A stretch of 50,326 bases of DNA from JBGOUJ01 sp041477005 (GTDB lineage: Bacteria; Acidobacteriota; Terriglobia; Bryobacterales; JACQDG01). The stretch covers positions 1-50,326 of the forward strand of contig JBGOUJ010000002.1 of the NCBI GenBank assembly GCA_041477005.1, in the 5' to 3' direction. Positions 8,692 to 17,126 of this stretch are shown here, one piece after another. How positions within the stretch are numbered: the first letter of the stretch is position 1; each line of letters begins with the position of its first letter. Under the pieces are notes generated by a model. That model was not told the DNA's origin. It ran no database searches and saw nothing but the letters and a program-made list of their open reading frames with translations. Position numbers and translations under genes: made by a program.

Positions 8692-9869
8692 TACTGCTGC
8701 CCCACCAGAATCTCGGCGTCCGCCGGCATGTTGAGCTTCAGCTCGTGCTGCGGGTTGGCGACTTCGATCTTGATGCGGTAAACCAGCTTCACGCGCTCTT
8801 CCTGCGTCTGTATCTGCTTGGGCGTGAACTCGGCCTCCGAGGAGATGAAGCTCACGCGGCCCCAATAGACCTTGCCGGGGAAAGAGTCCGTGGTGATCTT
8901 CGCTTTGGCGCCCTGTTTCACCCGTCCCAGGTCGCGCTCGTTGATATATCCGCGCAGCCAGGGATGATCCATGTCCCCCACTGTGACGACCGTGGTGCCG
9001 GGCGCCAGCACCTCGCCCACATCGGCGGACTTGACCAGCGCCACGCCGTCGATCGGCGAAGTGGCGATGGTGTCGTCGAGCTGCGAATCGAGCATCGCGA
9101 TCTGCGCCCGCTCGCGCTCGATCTCCGCGCGGCGGGTGGTCACCTCCTGCTCGCGCCGCTTCACCTCCAGCTCGTTTACTTCGGCGACCTTCACGCCGGC
9201 CTGGGCGCGCTTCACCTGCGCGGCCGCGGCGTCGATCTGTTCCTGCCGCGGCCCGATGAAGACCAGGGCCGCCCGCTCTTTGGCCGATTTCAGGGCGGCG
9301 CCGGCGTTCTCAAAGTTTTTGCGGTACTGATCGTATTGGGAAGTGGAAATATCATCGTCCTTGTGAAGCGTCTGGGCGCGTTCCCAGTCTTTCTTCGAGC
9401 GGTCGTACTCCGCCTGCGCCGCTTCGATGGAGGCCTTGGCGTCCTGGATTTCCTGCGGCCGCGAGCCGTTCTTCAACTGCGCGTACTGCGCCTCATAGGC
9501 GCTCAGGTCGGCGCGGCGCTGCTCGATATCGGCCTGCAGCGTTTCACGCTGCCAGCTCACGGCGGTCTCGGCCTGGGCAAACTGCGAGCGCGCCGATTCG
9601 AGCGCCGCATTCTCGCGCTCGCGCTGCCGCAGCAACTGGTCCCGGTCGAGGCGCGCGATGAGCATGCCTTTCTTCACCGACTCCCCTTCGTCTACCGTGC
9701 GCGCGATGAGCTTGCCCGCAACCTTGAAGGCAATGTTGACCTGGGTCAGCTCGATATTCCCCGAGAGAATGATCCGGTCGCCGGGCTGGCGGTTGAAGCC
9801 GCGGAACGTGAACAGAGCGGCGATACCCAGGCCGACCACGATAAGCAACCAGAGGAATCCCTTCTTCAT
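8691..9869 (-). CDS. HlyD-family membrane fusion protein (YbhG-like)
   Basis: This is a periplasmic adaptor of 392 residues that bridges an inner-membrane ABC exporter and a TolC channel. One N-terminal membrane anchor (about residues 5-22) is followed by a biotinyl-lipoyl half (VNIAFKVAGKLIARTVDEGE). A long alpha-hairpin coiled coil follows (about residues 75-260, rich in Glu/Gln/Arg/Ala), then the second lipoyl half and a beta-barrel (DGVALVKSADVGEVLAPG). The very long hairpin fits direct docking to TolC. It sits between tolC and the ATPases, with a 14-base gap and a 1-base overlap. Confidence 0.92.
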   Translation of the reverse strand: MKKGFLWLLIVVGLGIAALFTFRGFNRQPGDRIILSGNIELTQVNIAFKVAGKLIARTVDEGESVKKGMLIARLDRDQLLRQRERENAALESARSQFAQAETAVSWQRETLQADIEQRRADLSAYEAQYAQLKNGSRPQEIQDAKASIEAAQAEYDRSKKDWERAQTLHKDDDISTSQYDQYRKNFENAGAALKSAKERAALVFIGPRQEQIDAAAAQVKRAQAGVKVAEVNELEVKRREQEVTTRRAEIERERAQIAMLDSQLDDTIATSPIDGVALVKSADVGEVLAPGTTVVTVGDMDHPWLRGYINERDLGRVKQGAKAKITTDSFPGKVYWGRVSFISSEAEFTPKQIQTQEERVKLVYRIKIEVANPQHELKLNMPADAEILVGQQ

Positions 9870-9883
9870 CGGCGAGCACCCCC

Positions 9884-11248
9884 TTACTGGATCAGTTGCC
9901 GAATGGCGCCGGTGGCCTGCGCCAGATCGACGCGCGCCACGTTGTAGTTGTAGAGCGCGGCGATCCGGTTGTCGCGCGCGCGCTCCAGGCGGGTCTGCGC
10001 ATCGGTGACCTCCACGCCGTTGGCCACACCGGCGGCGTAGCGGCGGCGGGCCTGGGCCAGCTCGTTCTCGGACAGACCGAGGCCTTCCTGGGCCACGTTC
10101 ACCTGGTCTTCGGCCGATTGCAGGCTGTCGAGCGCCAAGCGGATGTCGAGCTCGATCTGCTCGCGCAGGTCGTTGGTGCGGACGTGCTCCTGGCGCAACT
10201 GCGATTGGCTCTCGGCGCGGCGGGCGTCCCGCCGGCCGCCGTCGAAGACCGGCACCCGCAGCGAGACGCCGTAGGTGCGCGTGGGCAAGGCATTGTTGAT
10301 GCCGTTGCCGATCGAGCCGTAATCGCCGAAGGCGGCGAGCGAGGGAAGCCGCTCCATCCTGGTGGCGCTGCTCGATAGACGCGCATTCTCTTCCCGCTCC
10401 ACCTGCGCCTTGTAGTCGGCGCGGTGTTGGATCGCCTGCTCCTTGGCCTGCTCGAGGGGTAGGGCGTTGGAGGGCACGTAGGAGAGCTGGTCGGTGAGCT
10501 CCAGCCGTGCATCCAGCCGCAGGTTCATGGCGCGGAGCAACTGCAGGTGGGCGCGGCGGCGGTCGTTCTGCGCCACCAGTTGCCGCTGCTTCTCGTTGGA
10601 AAGCTGGACGCGCGCCCGCGTGACTTCAATCCCCGTCCCGGCGCCGGCGGCCTTCTGATCTTGAGTCTGCTTCAGAAGCGCTTCTGCAAGCGCCACGTCG
10701 GCGTTGACGGCATCCAGGGCCGCTTCGGCGCGCAGCGCGGCGACGTAGGCTTTCGCCACTTGGGCGGAGACGTCGTCGCTCGTGTACACGCGGTCCGCTT
10801 TGGCGGCCGTGACGCCTGCCCTGGTGGCCTGGAAGCGGCGGATCGTGCTGAAGTCGAAGATGTTCTGAGTGGCGGTGGCGCGGGCGTCGAAGACGTTGAA
10901 GGGGCCGACGATGGTCGGGATATAGAAGCCAGGTATGGGCGCGTTGAATTGAAGGCCGAAGGCAGCCAGGTTGCGGTTCATGTTCTGTTCGGTAACGGAG
11001 CTTTCAATGTCGGGCAGGAGCGCGGCCCGCGCTTGCGAGGAGCGCGATTGCGCCTGTTTCAAGGCTTCGTCGGCGAGCTGGATCCGGGCGCTGCCCTCGG
11101 GCGATGTGGCAAGCTCCACGGCGCGCTTCAGGCTCAGACGCAGCGGCCCGCGGTCGACCATCCCGTCCCGCTGCCCTTCCTGCTGCGCCAGGCAGGCGAC
11201 GGGAATGATGCCGAGGAGAGCCCATTTGAGGATCGGGAATCGGTTCAT
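9884..11248 (-). CDS. TolC-family outer membrane efflux protein
   Basis: This is a trimeric outer-membrane and periplasmic channel component, 454 residues. A signal peptide (KWALLGIIPVACLAQ) is followed by two repeats of the long helical OEP domain. The repeats are visible as two similar stretches, AKAYVAALRAEAALDAVNAD near residue 170 and LDIRLALDSLQSAEDQVNVA near residue 370. AARRRYAAGVANGVEVTDAQ-type turns precede the last helices. A cysteine near residue 19 (PVAC) is not a good lipobox. It starts directly after the tetR stop and is the first structural gene of the efflux operon. Confidence 0.9.
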   Translation of the reverse strand: MNRFPILKWALLGIIPVACLAQQEGQRDGMVDRGPLRLSLKRAVELATSPEGSARIQLADEALKQAQSRSSQARAALLPDIESSVTEQNMNRNLAAFGLQFNAPIPGFYIPTIVGPFNVFDARATATQNIFDFSTIRRFQATRAGVTAAKADRVYTSDDVSAQVAKAYVAALRAEAALDAVNADVALAEALLKQTQDQKAAGAGTGIEVTRARVQLSNEKQRQLVAQNDRRRAHLQLLRAMNLRLDARLELTDQLSYVPSNALPLEQAKEQAIQHRADYKAQVEREENARLSSSATRMERLPSLAAFGDYGSIGNGINNALPTRTYGVSLRVPVFDGGRRDARRAESQSQLRQEHVRTNDLREQIELDIRLALDSLQSAEDQVNVAQEGLGLSENELAQARRRYAAGVANGVEVTDAQTRLERARDNRIAALYNYNVARVDLAQATGAIRQLIQ

Positions 11249-11896
11249 TTAAGTCTCCTGGGAAACTGCCGCTCCCACGGGAGCACGGAATCCCGCGCTC
11301 ACGAAGTGGACCAGACGATCCAGCACCGCATCCGGTGGAAGAGTACTGCCAAAGCCGGGCGCCTCCGCTTCGATCTCCTGGATCCCCCGGAGCGTGTGCG
11401 CCATGGCCCCGACTGCAAAATGCATTCTTAAGACCAGCTCCTCCTCGGGAACATCCGGCAGCGCACGGCCCAGCGCGCACTTGAAGCGGGCGAGCACGTC
11501 GCCGAAATGATTGCGCAGGATCTTGGACAGTAGATCGCTTTCCGCGAGGATACGGCCCATCAACCGGGCGAAGAAGGCTCCCCCAGGGCCGGACGAGCAA
11601 ACCAAACGGAAAGGGGGAGCCAGAAAGGCCTCGAGAACCCTTTCCACGGCCGCCGGACTCTCACCGGCCTCGCGCTCGAACTGGCCAAGCATTTCCAGTC
11701 GCTCGCGATTCACCGGCCCAGCCCGCCGCAGGATGACGGCATCGAGGAGGGCCTCCTTGGAATGGAAGTGATAGTGAACCGCGGCCAGGTTTACCCCCGC
11801 TTCCGAGATGATCTTGCGCAGGGAGGTCGAGGCGTAGCCCCTCAAGGCGAACAGCCGTTCGGCGGCGTCGAGGATTCGATCTTTCGTGTCAGTCAT
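11249..11896 (-). CDS. TetR-family transcriptional repressor (CecR-like)
   Basis: This is a DNA-binding regulator of 215 residues. The N-terminal helix-turn-helix reads RILDAAERLFALRGYASTSL, then ISEAGVNLAAVHYHFHSKEA with the canonical YHF recognition-helix end. The C-terminal ligand domain resembles the DUF1956/CecR type. It is the first gene of the efflux operon, directly abutting tolC, as cecR heads ybhGFSR in E. coli. Autoregulation is likely, because an imperfect 21-base palindrome sits 14 bases upstream of its start. Repression is presumably relieved by a transported compound, which cannot be named from sequence. Confidence 0.9.
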   Translation of the reverse strand: MTDTKDRILDAAERLFALRGYASTSLRKIISEAGVNLAAVHYHFHSKEALLDAVILRRAGPVNRERLEMLGQFEREAGESPAAVERVLEAFLAPPFRLVCSSGPGGAFFARLMGRILAESDLLSKILRNHFGDVLARFKCALGRALPDVPEEELVLRMHFAVGAMAHTLRGIQEIEAEAPGFGSTLPPDAVLDRLVHFVSAGFRAPVGAAVSQET

Positions 11897-11909
11897 GATT
11901 CAAATTCAA

Positions 11910-11930
11910 TCGAATGATCTAATCATACGA
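11910..11930. promoter_or_regulatory. Probable TetR operator
   Basis: An imperfect 21-base palindrome (TCGAATGAT, centre CTA, ATCATACGA) has 8 of 10 mirror pairs matching. Its near edge is 14 bases upstream of the tetR start, which is the usual place for an autoregulatory TetR operator. The surrounding 50 bases are A/T-rich compared with the flanks, as expected for a promoter. A shorter repeat, GACT-N5-AGTC, follows at 11929-11941. Binding by the neighbouring regulator is inferred. Confidence 0.55.
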
Positions 11931-11939
11931 CTGATTTAG

Positions 11940-12231
11940 TCTTGTGTCAAAGGGTTCTTGTAAAGGGCCGCTTTCGGGGCGCGGAACGGCTTGGGGGGCT
12001 GTCATGTCGAACGCAGAGCAACTCGGCGTGTTCGACCGGAGTGCCCGTGTGTGGACTCCTGTCAGAGATGTGTCGGGCCGGGTTCGCGGACCCGGGATCC
12101 TTCCGCCTCTGTCACGCCGAGCAGCGGAGGGAGGCAGGGCGTAACCGGATCGACCGTTGCCGGAGCCATCCTCTGCCGCAGCGGGAACATTTCCTCATCA
12201 GTGACGTATCCTACGAGTGGAGGAATGGGAA
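11940..12231. other. Intergenic spacer with two degenerate repeat-like segments
   Basis: This is the divergent spacer between tetR and the zinc-ribbon gene. Beyond the operator I see no gene. Two segments, GTCATGTCGAACGCAGAG at 12001-12018 and GTCACGCCGAGCAGCGGAG at 12111-12129, resemble each other. They also resemble a TGTCATTCTGAGCG-type dispersed intergenic repeat that I recall from several high-GC genomes. This is a weak call. A strong Shine-Dalgarno sequence at 12219-12224 belongs to the next gene. Confidence 0.3.
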
Positions 12232-12687
12232 GTGCCCTACTGCTCCCAGTGCGGAACGCAGTTGACCGACCGCGACTTCTTCTGCGGCAAGTGCGGCGCC
12301 CGCCAGCCGATTCCGGGAACCCCCGGCATCTACCGCCGCAGCGGCTCCGGAGCGGACGGCGTCAGCCCCCGCACGGCATCCATGCTCTGCTACATCCCGT
12401 TCGTCGGGTGGATCGCCGCCATCTTTGTTCTGGCCACCGAGCGGTTTCGCAACTCGCACGACGTGCGCTTCCATGCCTTCCAGGGGCTCTATCTGTTCGT
12501 GGCCTGGCTGCTGCTCGATTGGGCAATTTTCCCGTGGTTCCACTGGATCCCACGCCACATCTTCCCCTTCCGCCAGATCATGGAGCTGTTGATCTTCGGC
12601 CTGTCGATCTTCCTGTTCATCAAGGCCAGCCGGGAGGAGCGGTATTCCCTGCCCCTGATCGGCGAGCTGGCCGAGCGCTCGTTGTAA
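12232..12687 (+). CDS. Zinc-ribbon membrane protein, DUF4870/Tic20-like
   Basis: This is a 151-residue protein of unknown function. An N-terminal zinc ribbon (Cys4, Cys7, Cys18, Cys21) is followed by a short linker. Three or so membrane helices follow (LCYIPFVGWIAAIFVLA, LYLFVAWLLLDWAIFPW, LLIFGLSIFLFIKA). The central SHDVRFHAFQGLYL motif is typical of DUF4870 (Tic20-like) proteins. I chose the GTG at 12232 because GGAGGA lies 7 bases upstream and it starts at the zinc ribbon (MPYCSQCG). An in-frame GTG at 12217 has no ribosome site. A sensor kinase gene follows 49 bases later. Confidence 0.75.
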   Translation: MPYCSQCGTQLTDRDFFCGKCGARQPIPGTPGIYRRSGSGADGVSPRTASMLCYIPFVGWIAAIFVLATERFRNSHDVRFHAFQGLYLFVAWLLLDWAIFPWFHWIPRHIFPFRQIMELLIFGLSIFLFIKASREERYSLPLIGELAERSL

Positions 12688-12736
12688 GGGCCCTTTGGGC
12701 CGGCCTTTCAGGTTACAATTGAAACCTGTCGAAGGA

Positions 12737-14434
12737 ATGACGACCGGCATCACGGCAAGCGGGGAGGTGGCCGGGCGGCAGCGCCGCTCGGCTCGACTGG
12801 CGCTGTTTAGAGCCGTCATCGCCCTCGCCTACCTTACCGCGGAGGCGGTATTCTCAGACAAGGGCCTCACCCCAATCTCCGCGATCGTTACGCTTCTGTT
12901 CATCTGCTACAGCGTTCTCCTGCTGATCTTCCAGTCGCACACCCTGGCACGGCGCTCCAGCCAGTTGATTCTTTTCCTGGATTTGAGCTTTGTGCTGTCG
13001 CTGGTTTTCTGCGGCAGCACGAGCGCCTCGGCTGCCGTGGCCGCCGCATTCTACGCCTTTCTGGTGCTGGAGAGCTGGGCCGTGCACGGGGCGCGGGAAG
13101 TGATCCTGCTGTCGACGGCCGTAATCCTGGTGATCTACGCGGCGCGCCTTAGCGGCGGATACATCAAACCTCTGGAGGTTACCGCCCACAGCGTGCTGTT
13201 CCTGCTGATCGTGGGCGGTCTGCTGGCCTTTCTGTTCTCCGACCAGCGCTATCTGGCCGAGCGGCGCATCATGGCCCTGTCGCACCAGACCACGGGCGCC
13301 TCCGAGTCGACTACCGTCGTCACAATCCAGCAAGGTCTGAAGGAGCTGGCCGGGTGGTTCCGCTGCTCCCACGCGCTTCTGGCTTTCTGGGACGAGCGCA
13401 ATGAGCATTTTTGCCTCTGCCGCTATCCACCGCTGGAGGATTCCGGCCGCGGTGATTCGTCGAAGCCGCAACTGGAGGACAGCCGCGAGTGGTCGGTCTG
13501 CCGCGGCGAGAGGCTCAGCTTTTTTGCCAACGGCATCGCCTCGCCGGACGGCGAGGCCGCGCCTACGGATCCCTCCGCCGCTCCGGCGCCCAACTACGAC
13601 CTGCACGTCCACCTGATCCGCAAGTTCCAGATATTTAACGCGGTGGGGTGCGGGCTTTACTCCGAAGGCCGCACCGTCGGCCGGCTGCTGCTGATCAACC
13701 GCGTCTCGCCGGTCGACGGGAACCTGTTGCGGCGGCTCAAGCGCGTGGCTTCGGCGTTCACGGAGCTCGCCCGCCACATCCTGGTGATCCAGTCGGTGGA
13801 GCACGCCGCTTACGAGCGCGAGCGCGCCCGCGTGGCCCAGGACTTTCACGACGGGCCGCTGCAAAGCGTCATCAGCTTTCAGATGCGCGTCCACACCATT
13901 CGAAAGCTGCTGGAGCGGGATGCGGAAGCGGCAGCGCACGAGCTGGACCAGCTCCAGGAGGTGGCTCGCAAACAGATCACCGAGATGCGCACCTTCGTCA
14001 ACAGCATGCGTCCGGTCGAAGTCGATACCACCAGCGTCACCGCGGCGGCGCGACGGCTGGTGGAGGATTTCCAAAAGGAAAGCGGCGTTCCGGTGACCTT
14101 CCTGGTCGGCAACGAGCCGGTCAGCGCGCCCGGCAAGATCGGCATCGACATCCTGCAGCTCATCCGCGAGGCGCTGCACAACATCCATAAACACGCCCAG
14201 GCCACGCAGGTGTTGTTCTCGATCGAGAAGAACGAGACCCACCTGACGATCGCCGTCAACGACAACGGCAAGGGCTTCCGCTTCGGCGGGAGGTATTCGC
14301 TCGAAGAGCTGGAGATCCTGCGGCTGGGGCCCAACAGCATCAAGCAGCGCATGCGGGCCCTGGGCGGCGACGTGCTGCTCGAATCCCAACCCGGCCATGG
14401 GACCAGCCTGCGGCTGAAGATTCCGTTGTATTGA
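12737..14434 (+). CDS. Membrane sensor histidine kinase, HisKA_3 (NarL/DegS) type
   Basis: This is a 565-residue sensor. Six membrane helices occupy about residues 20-190. A GAF-like cytoplasmic segment follows (about 195-355). The dimerisation/phosphoacceptor domain contains ARVAQDFHDGPLQSV, where His371 is the phosphorylation site. The HATPase domain has the N box LIREALHNIHKHA, the G1 motif DNGKGF, and a G2-like GPNSIKQRMRALGGDV. This histidine box belongs to the family that pairs with NarL/LuxR-type regulators, yet no response regulator gene is adjacent. I chose the ATG at 12737; a TTG at 12695 is in frame but lies in the spacer. The stop is one base from convergent ispF. Confidence 0.88.
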   Translation: MTTGITASGEVAGRQRRSARLALFRAVIALAYLTAEAVFSDKGLTPISAIVTLLFICYSVLLLIFQSHTLARRSSQLILFLDLSFVLSLVFCGSTSASAAVAAAFYAFLVLESWAVHGAREVILLSTAVILVIYAARLSGGYIKPLEVTAHSVLFLLIVGGLLAFLFSDQRYLAERRIMALSHQTTGASESTTVVTIQQGLKELAGWFRCSHALLAFWDERNEHFCLCRYPPLEDSGRGDSSKPQLEDSREWSVCRGERLSFFANGIASPDGEAAPTDPSAAPAPNYDLHVHLIRKFQIFNAVGCGLYSEGRTVGRLLLINRVSPVDGNLLRRLKRVASAFTELARHILVIQSVEHAAYERERARVAQDFHDGPLQSVISFQMRVHTIRKLLERDAEAAAHELDQLQEVARKQITEMRTFVNSMRPVEVDTTSVTAAARRLVEDFQKESGVPVTFLVGNEPVSAPGKIGIDILQLIREALHNIHKHAQATQVLFSIEKNETHLTIAVNDNGKGFRFGGRYSLEELEILRLGPNSIKQRMRALGGDVLLESQPGHGTSLRLKIPLY

Positions 14435-14435
14435 A

Positions 14436-14915
14436 TCAACCCCGCCGTACCGTCGCCACGGCATGCGCTTCGGCGGCTTCGCCGGCGCCGATCGGGCCTA
14501 CCCCCTCGGCCGTCTTTGCTTTGAGCGAAATGGCGTCCGGCGCAACTCCGAGAGCGCCCGCCAGGCTCTCTCGAATGCGGGCACGATAGGGCAGGATCTT
14601 GGGCTGCTCAATCACCAGCACGATGTCCAGATTCACGATCGAGTAGCCGTTCTGCTCGAGCAGCTCGCGGGCGCGGCGCAGGAACAGCAGGCTGGGGGCG
14701 TCCTTCCATTGGGGATCGGACGGCGGGAAATGCTCACCGATGTCGCCCAACCCCGCGGCGCCGAGCAAGGCGTCGGTAGCGGCGTGGGCCACAACATCGG
14801 CATCAGAATGGCCGGCCAAGCCCTTGCTGTGGGGGATCTCAACGCCGCCCAGGACAAGCCGGCGGCCGTCCACCAGGCGGTGCAGGTCGTAGCCGATGCC
14901 GGTGCGGAAATCCAT
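14436..14915 (-). CDS. ispF: 2-C-methyl-D-erythritol 2,4-cyclodiphosphate synthase
   Basis: IspF is the fifth enzyme of the MEP isoprenoid pathway. It cyclises CDP-methylerythritol phosphate with release of CMP. It is 159 residues, the usual length. Metal ligands Asp10, His12 (GYDLHRL) and His44 (GHSDADVVAHA) are present. SLKAKTAEGVGPIGAGEA is the C-terminal signature near the CDP site. It lies 30 bases downstream of ispD in the same direction, so substrate-producing and substrate-consuming steps are co-expressed. The intermediate kinase gene ispE is elsewhere. Confidence 0.95.
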   Translation of the reverse strand: MDFRTGIGYDLHRLVDGRRLVLGGVEIPHSKGLAGHSDADVVAHAATDALLGAAGLGDIGEHFPPSDPQWKDAPSLLFLRRARELLEQNGYSIVNLDIVLVIEQPKILPYRARIRESLAGALGVAPDAISLKAKTAEGVGPIGAGEAAEAHAVATVRRG

Positions 14916-14945
14916 TAAAAGAAAGCCTGGATGGTTTCCTGCCCT

Positions 14946-15668
14946 TCACACCGCCGCCATCTCTTCTTGCAGGAATAACCGGGCCAAAGCCATGTCGCTG
15001 GGCTTGGTGATCTTGATGTTGCGGTCGCTGCCCATCACCACCGTGACATCGACGTCCAGGTGCTCGACCAGGCTGGCCTCGTCGGTTCCGACGAAGCCGT
15101 CTCTTTCGGCCTGCTCGTAAGCGCGGCGCAGCAGGTCCACGCGAAACACCTGCGGGGTCTGCGCCAGCACGATGTGGTCGCGCGGCAGCGTGGTGCGGAT
15201 GGTGGTCCGATGCACCTGCTTGACCGTATCGACCGGTGGAATGCCCAGGATGGCGGCTCCGGCCGCGCCGGCGGCCTCCACGATCTTGCCTATCAGCTCG
15301 ACTGATACGAACGGCCGCACCGCGTCATGGACGGCCACCAGGTCCATGCCCGCGCTCACCGAGTCCAGGCCGTTTTTCACCGACTCCTGGCGGTGCTCGC
15401 CGCCCACCACCAGGTGCACGGGCTTGGAAGGATTCTGCCGCCGAAGCTGCTCGCGGAACCAATCCATATCCTCGGCTCGCAGCGCGACGACGATTTCGTG
15501 GACCGCCGGCGAGGCCAGGAACTTGCCCAGGGTGTGCACCAGGATCGGCTCGCCTTCGAGCAGCATGAACTGCTTGCGGCTGGTTCCGCTCCTTTCGGCT
15601 GCGCCCTTTTCGGCGCGGCCCATCCGCGTCCCCAAGCCGGCGGCGGGAATGATGGCGGCAACCTTCAT
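14946..15668 (-). CDS. ispD: 2-C-methyl-D-erythritol 4-phosphate cytidylyltransferase
   Basis: IspD makes CDP-methylerythritol from CTP and MEP in the cytoplasm. It is 240 residues. The CTP-binding start is IIPAAGLGTRMG (Arg15). The catalytic lysine is probably Lys32 in KQFMLLEGEPILVHTL. VHDAVRPFVS and the PPVDTVKQV, LAQTPQVFR and TDEASLVE blocks are all present. The loop between Arg15 and Lys32 is about ten residues longer than in E. coli IspD and is rich in Glu, Gly, Ala and Ser. The start codon is 8 bases from one arm of the heptanucleotide repeat, and no Shine-Dalgarno sequence is visible there. Confidence 0.94.
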   Translation of the reverse strand: MKVAAIIPAAGLGTRMGRAEKGAAERSGTSRKQFMLLEGEPILVHTLGKFLASPAVHEIVVALRAEDMDWFREQLRRQNPSKPVHLVVGGEHRQESVKNGLDSVSAGMDLVAVHDAVRPFVSVELIGKIVEAAGAAGAAILGIPPVDTVKQVHRTTIRTTLPRDHIVLAQTPQVFRVDLLRRAYEQAERDGFVGTDEASLVEHLDVDVTVVMGSDRNIKITKPSDMALARLFLQEEMAAV

Positions 15669-15676
15669 AGAAACAG

Positions 15677-15852
15677 CTATCAGCCGTCAGCTTTCAGCCA
15701 TCAGCAACCAAAGAGCCCCGGCATTGCCGGTCGGTTGGCGCGACTGATCGCCGATGGCTTCCGTTAGCATTCTTAATAACAGCCGTCAGCAGCCTTAGGA
15801 AAGCGCTCGTCTCGCGGATGGTTGCTGAAAGCTGATGGCTGAGAGCTGATGG
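15677..15852. repeat. Inverted pair of heptanucleotide arrays, TGGTTG-(CTGANNG)x4
   Basis: Two arrays face each other between PIN/TRAM and ispD. At 15825-15852 four contiguous heptamers read CTGAAAG, CTGATGG, CTGAGAG, CTGATGG, preceded by TGGTTG at 15819-15824. On the minus strand, 15704 down to 15677 reads CTGATGG, CTGAAAG, CTGACGG, CTGATAG, also preceded by TGGTTG (15710-15705). The arms are 34 bases with 114 bases between the heptamer blocks. That spacer holds one more lone unit (15783-15789) and a small hairpin (15718-15730). In mRNA the arms could pair imperfectly into a long stem just before ispD. The structure is seen directly; the function is unknown. Confidence 0.85.
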
Positions 15853-15858
15853 CTTCTG

Positions 15859-16962
15859 CTAACGTCCCACGACTTGTTCGGTGGAGCGGTCCCGGCCGCG
15901 TGATTCGGAACGCTCGGGGACTGATCCGGAACCTCGCTCCGGACCGTCCTTGGGAGGCGTGTGCTGCGCGCGCTCGTCGTAGCGGCCGAAGATCATCTTG
16001 CCCGCCGTGGTCTGCAGCACGCTGGTCACCGAGATATCCACGGTCTTCGAGATCATGCGCTTGGCGTTGTCCACCACCACCATCGTTCCATCGTCCAGGT
16101 AGGCGACCCCCTGGTTGTATTCCTTGCCCTCTTTGAGGATGAACACGCGCATGATCTCGCCCGGAAGCACCACCGGCTTGAGCGCGTTGGTGAGCTCGTT
16201 GATATTCAGCACGTCCACGCGGTGCAATTGCGCAACCTTGTTGAGGTTGAAATCGTTGGTCACGATCCTGCCGTCGTAGAGCTTGGCCAGCTCGATCAGC
16301 TTCATGTCCACTTCGCGGATGTTGGGAAAATCGTCCTCCACGATCTGCACCTCGACATTGGACATTTTTTGGATCCGCTGCAGCACATCGAGGCCGCGCC
16401 GGCCCCGGGCGCGCTTCAGCGAGTCGGCCGAATCGGCCACCAGTTGCAGCTCGCGCAGCACGAATTGCGGAATGACCAGCGTGCCGTCCACGAAGCTGGT
16501 CTCGCAGATGTCGGCGATCCGGCCGTCTATGATCACGCTGGTGTCGAGGATCTTCGAGGACTTCCGCGGGTTCGTCTCGGCGCCGAACAGGCCGCCCAGC
16601 GCGGCCAGGTTCAGCATGTCACCCTTGCTGGCGCCCACCACCAGCCCGATATAGGTCGTCAGCAACAGAACACCAAGGTGCAAGAAGGAGAGGGTCTGAT
16701 AGGGGAAGGCGCCGCTCAGGTCGAGCACCAGGCTCATCAGCAGGGCGGCCAGGATGCCCAGCAGCGAGCCGACGGCCGCCCCGATCAGCCGCTTCAAACT
16801 CGCCTTCCGCAGCCGAATCTCACAGAAGATGATGGCCGCTCCCACCAGCAGCCCAACCCCCAGAGCATGCCACCAAACCTGAATGCCGAAAGGTCTTATG
16901 AATAATGCAGTTAGGCCCACAGCCGCAATGAAAATGACTCGGATAATCAATAAGTCCAGCAC
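15859..16962 (-). CDS. PIN and TRAM domain membrane protein (YacL-like)
   Basis: This is a 367-residue protein. Four N-terminal membrane helices (about residues 1-115) are followed by a PIN nuclease-fold domain with conserved acidic residues (ILDTSVIIDGRIADI; IVTNDFNLNKVA). A TRAM RNA-binding domain follows (about 265-330, VFILKEGKEYNQGVAYLDDG). The charged tail (about 330-367) looks disordered. In B. subtilis yacL lies directly upstream of ispD and ispF, and the same order is kept here. The role is probably RNA-related but is unproven. Its stop codon lies 6 bases from the right heptanucleotide array. Confidence 0.9.
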   Translation of the reverse strand: MLDLLIIRVIFIAAVGLTALFIRPFGIQVWWHALGVGLLVGAAIIFCEIRLRKASLKRLIGAAVGSLLGILAALLMSLVLDLSGAFPYQTLSFLHLGVLLLTTYIGLVVGASKGDMLNLAALGGLFGAETNPRKSSKILDTSVIIDGRIADICETSFVDGTLVIPQFVLRELQLVADSADSLKRARGRRGLDVLQRIQKMSNVEVQIVEDDFPNIREVDMKLIELAKLYDGRIVTNDFNLNKVAQLHRVDVLNINELTNALKPVVLPGEIMRVFILKEGKEYNQGVAYLDDGTMVVVDNAKRMISKTVDISVTSVLQTTAGKMIFGRYDERAQHTPPKDGPERGSGSVPERSESRGRDRSTEQVVGR

Positions 16963-17126
16963 AATCTCACCCCACCCTTAAGTGCCAGTTCTCGGGAGCG
17001 GCCCGAAAGGCTGCCCCAGGTCGCCAAGAGTATATCACTGGAGGTGCCTTGCAACAAGCATCTTGGCGCTACGATGCGCTACGATTCTGGTCCCCGCCAG
17101 GCATATGCCTCGCGCCACCCCGGGGG

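Noticed and set aside
12709..12728. CAGGTT-N8-AACCTG inverted repeat before the histidine kinase
   Set aside because: A 6-base stem with an 8-base loop and no T-run is too weak to call a terminator or operator.
12854..14464. Open minus-strand frame of 536 residues opposite the histidine kinase
   Set aside because: The kinase has all expected motifs. The antisense product is His/Gln/Arg-rich with no recognisable domain.
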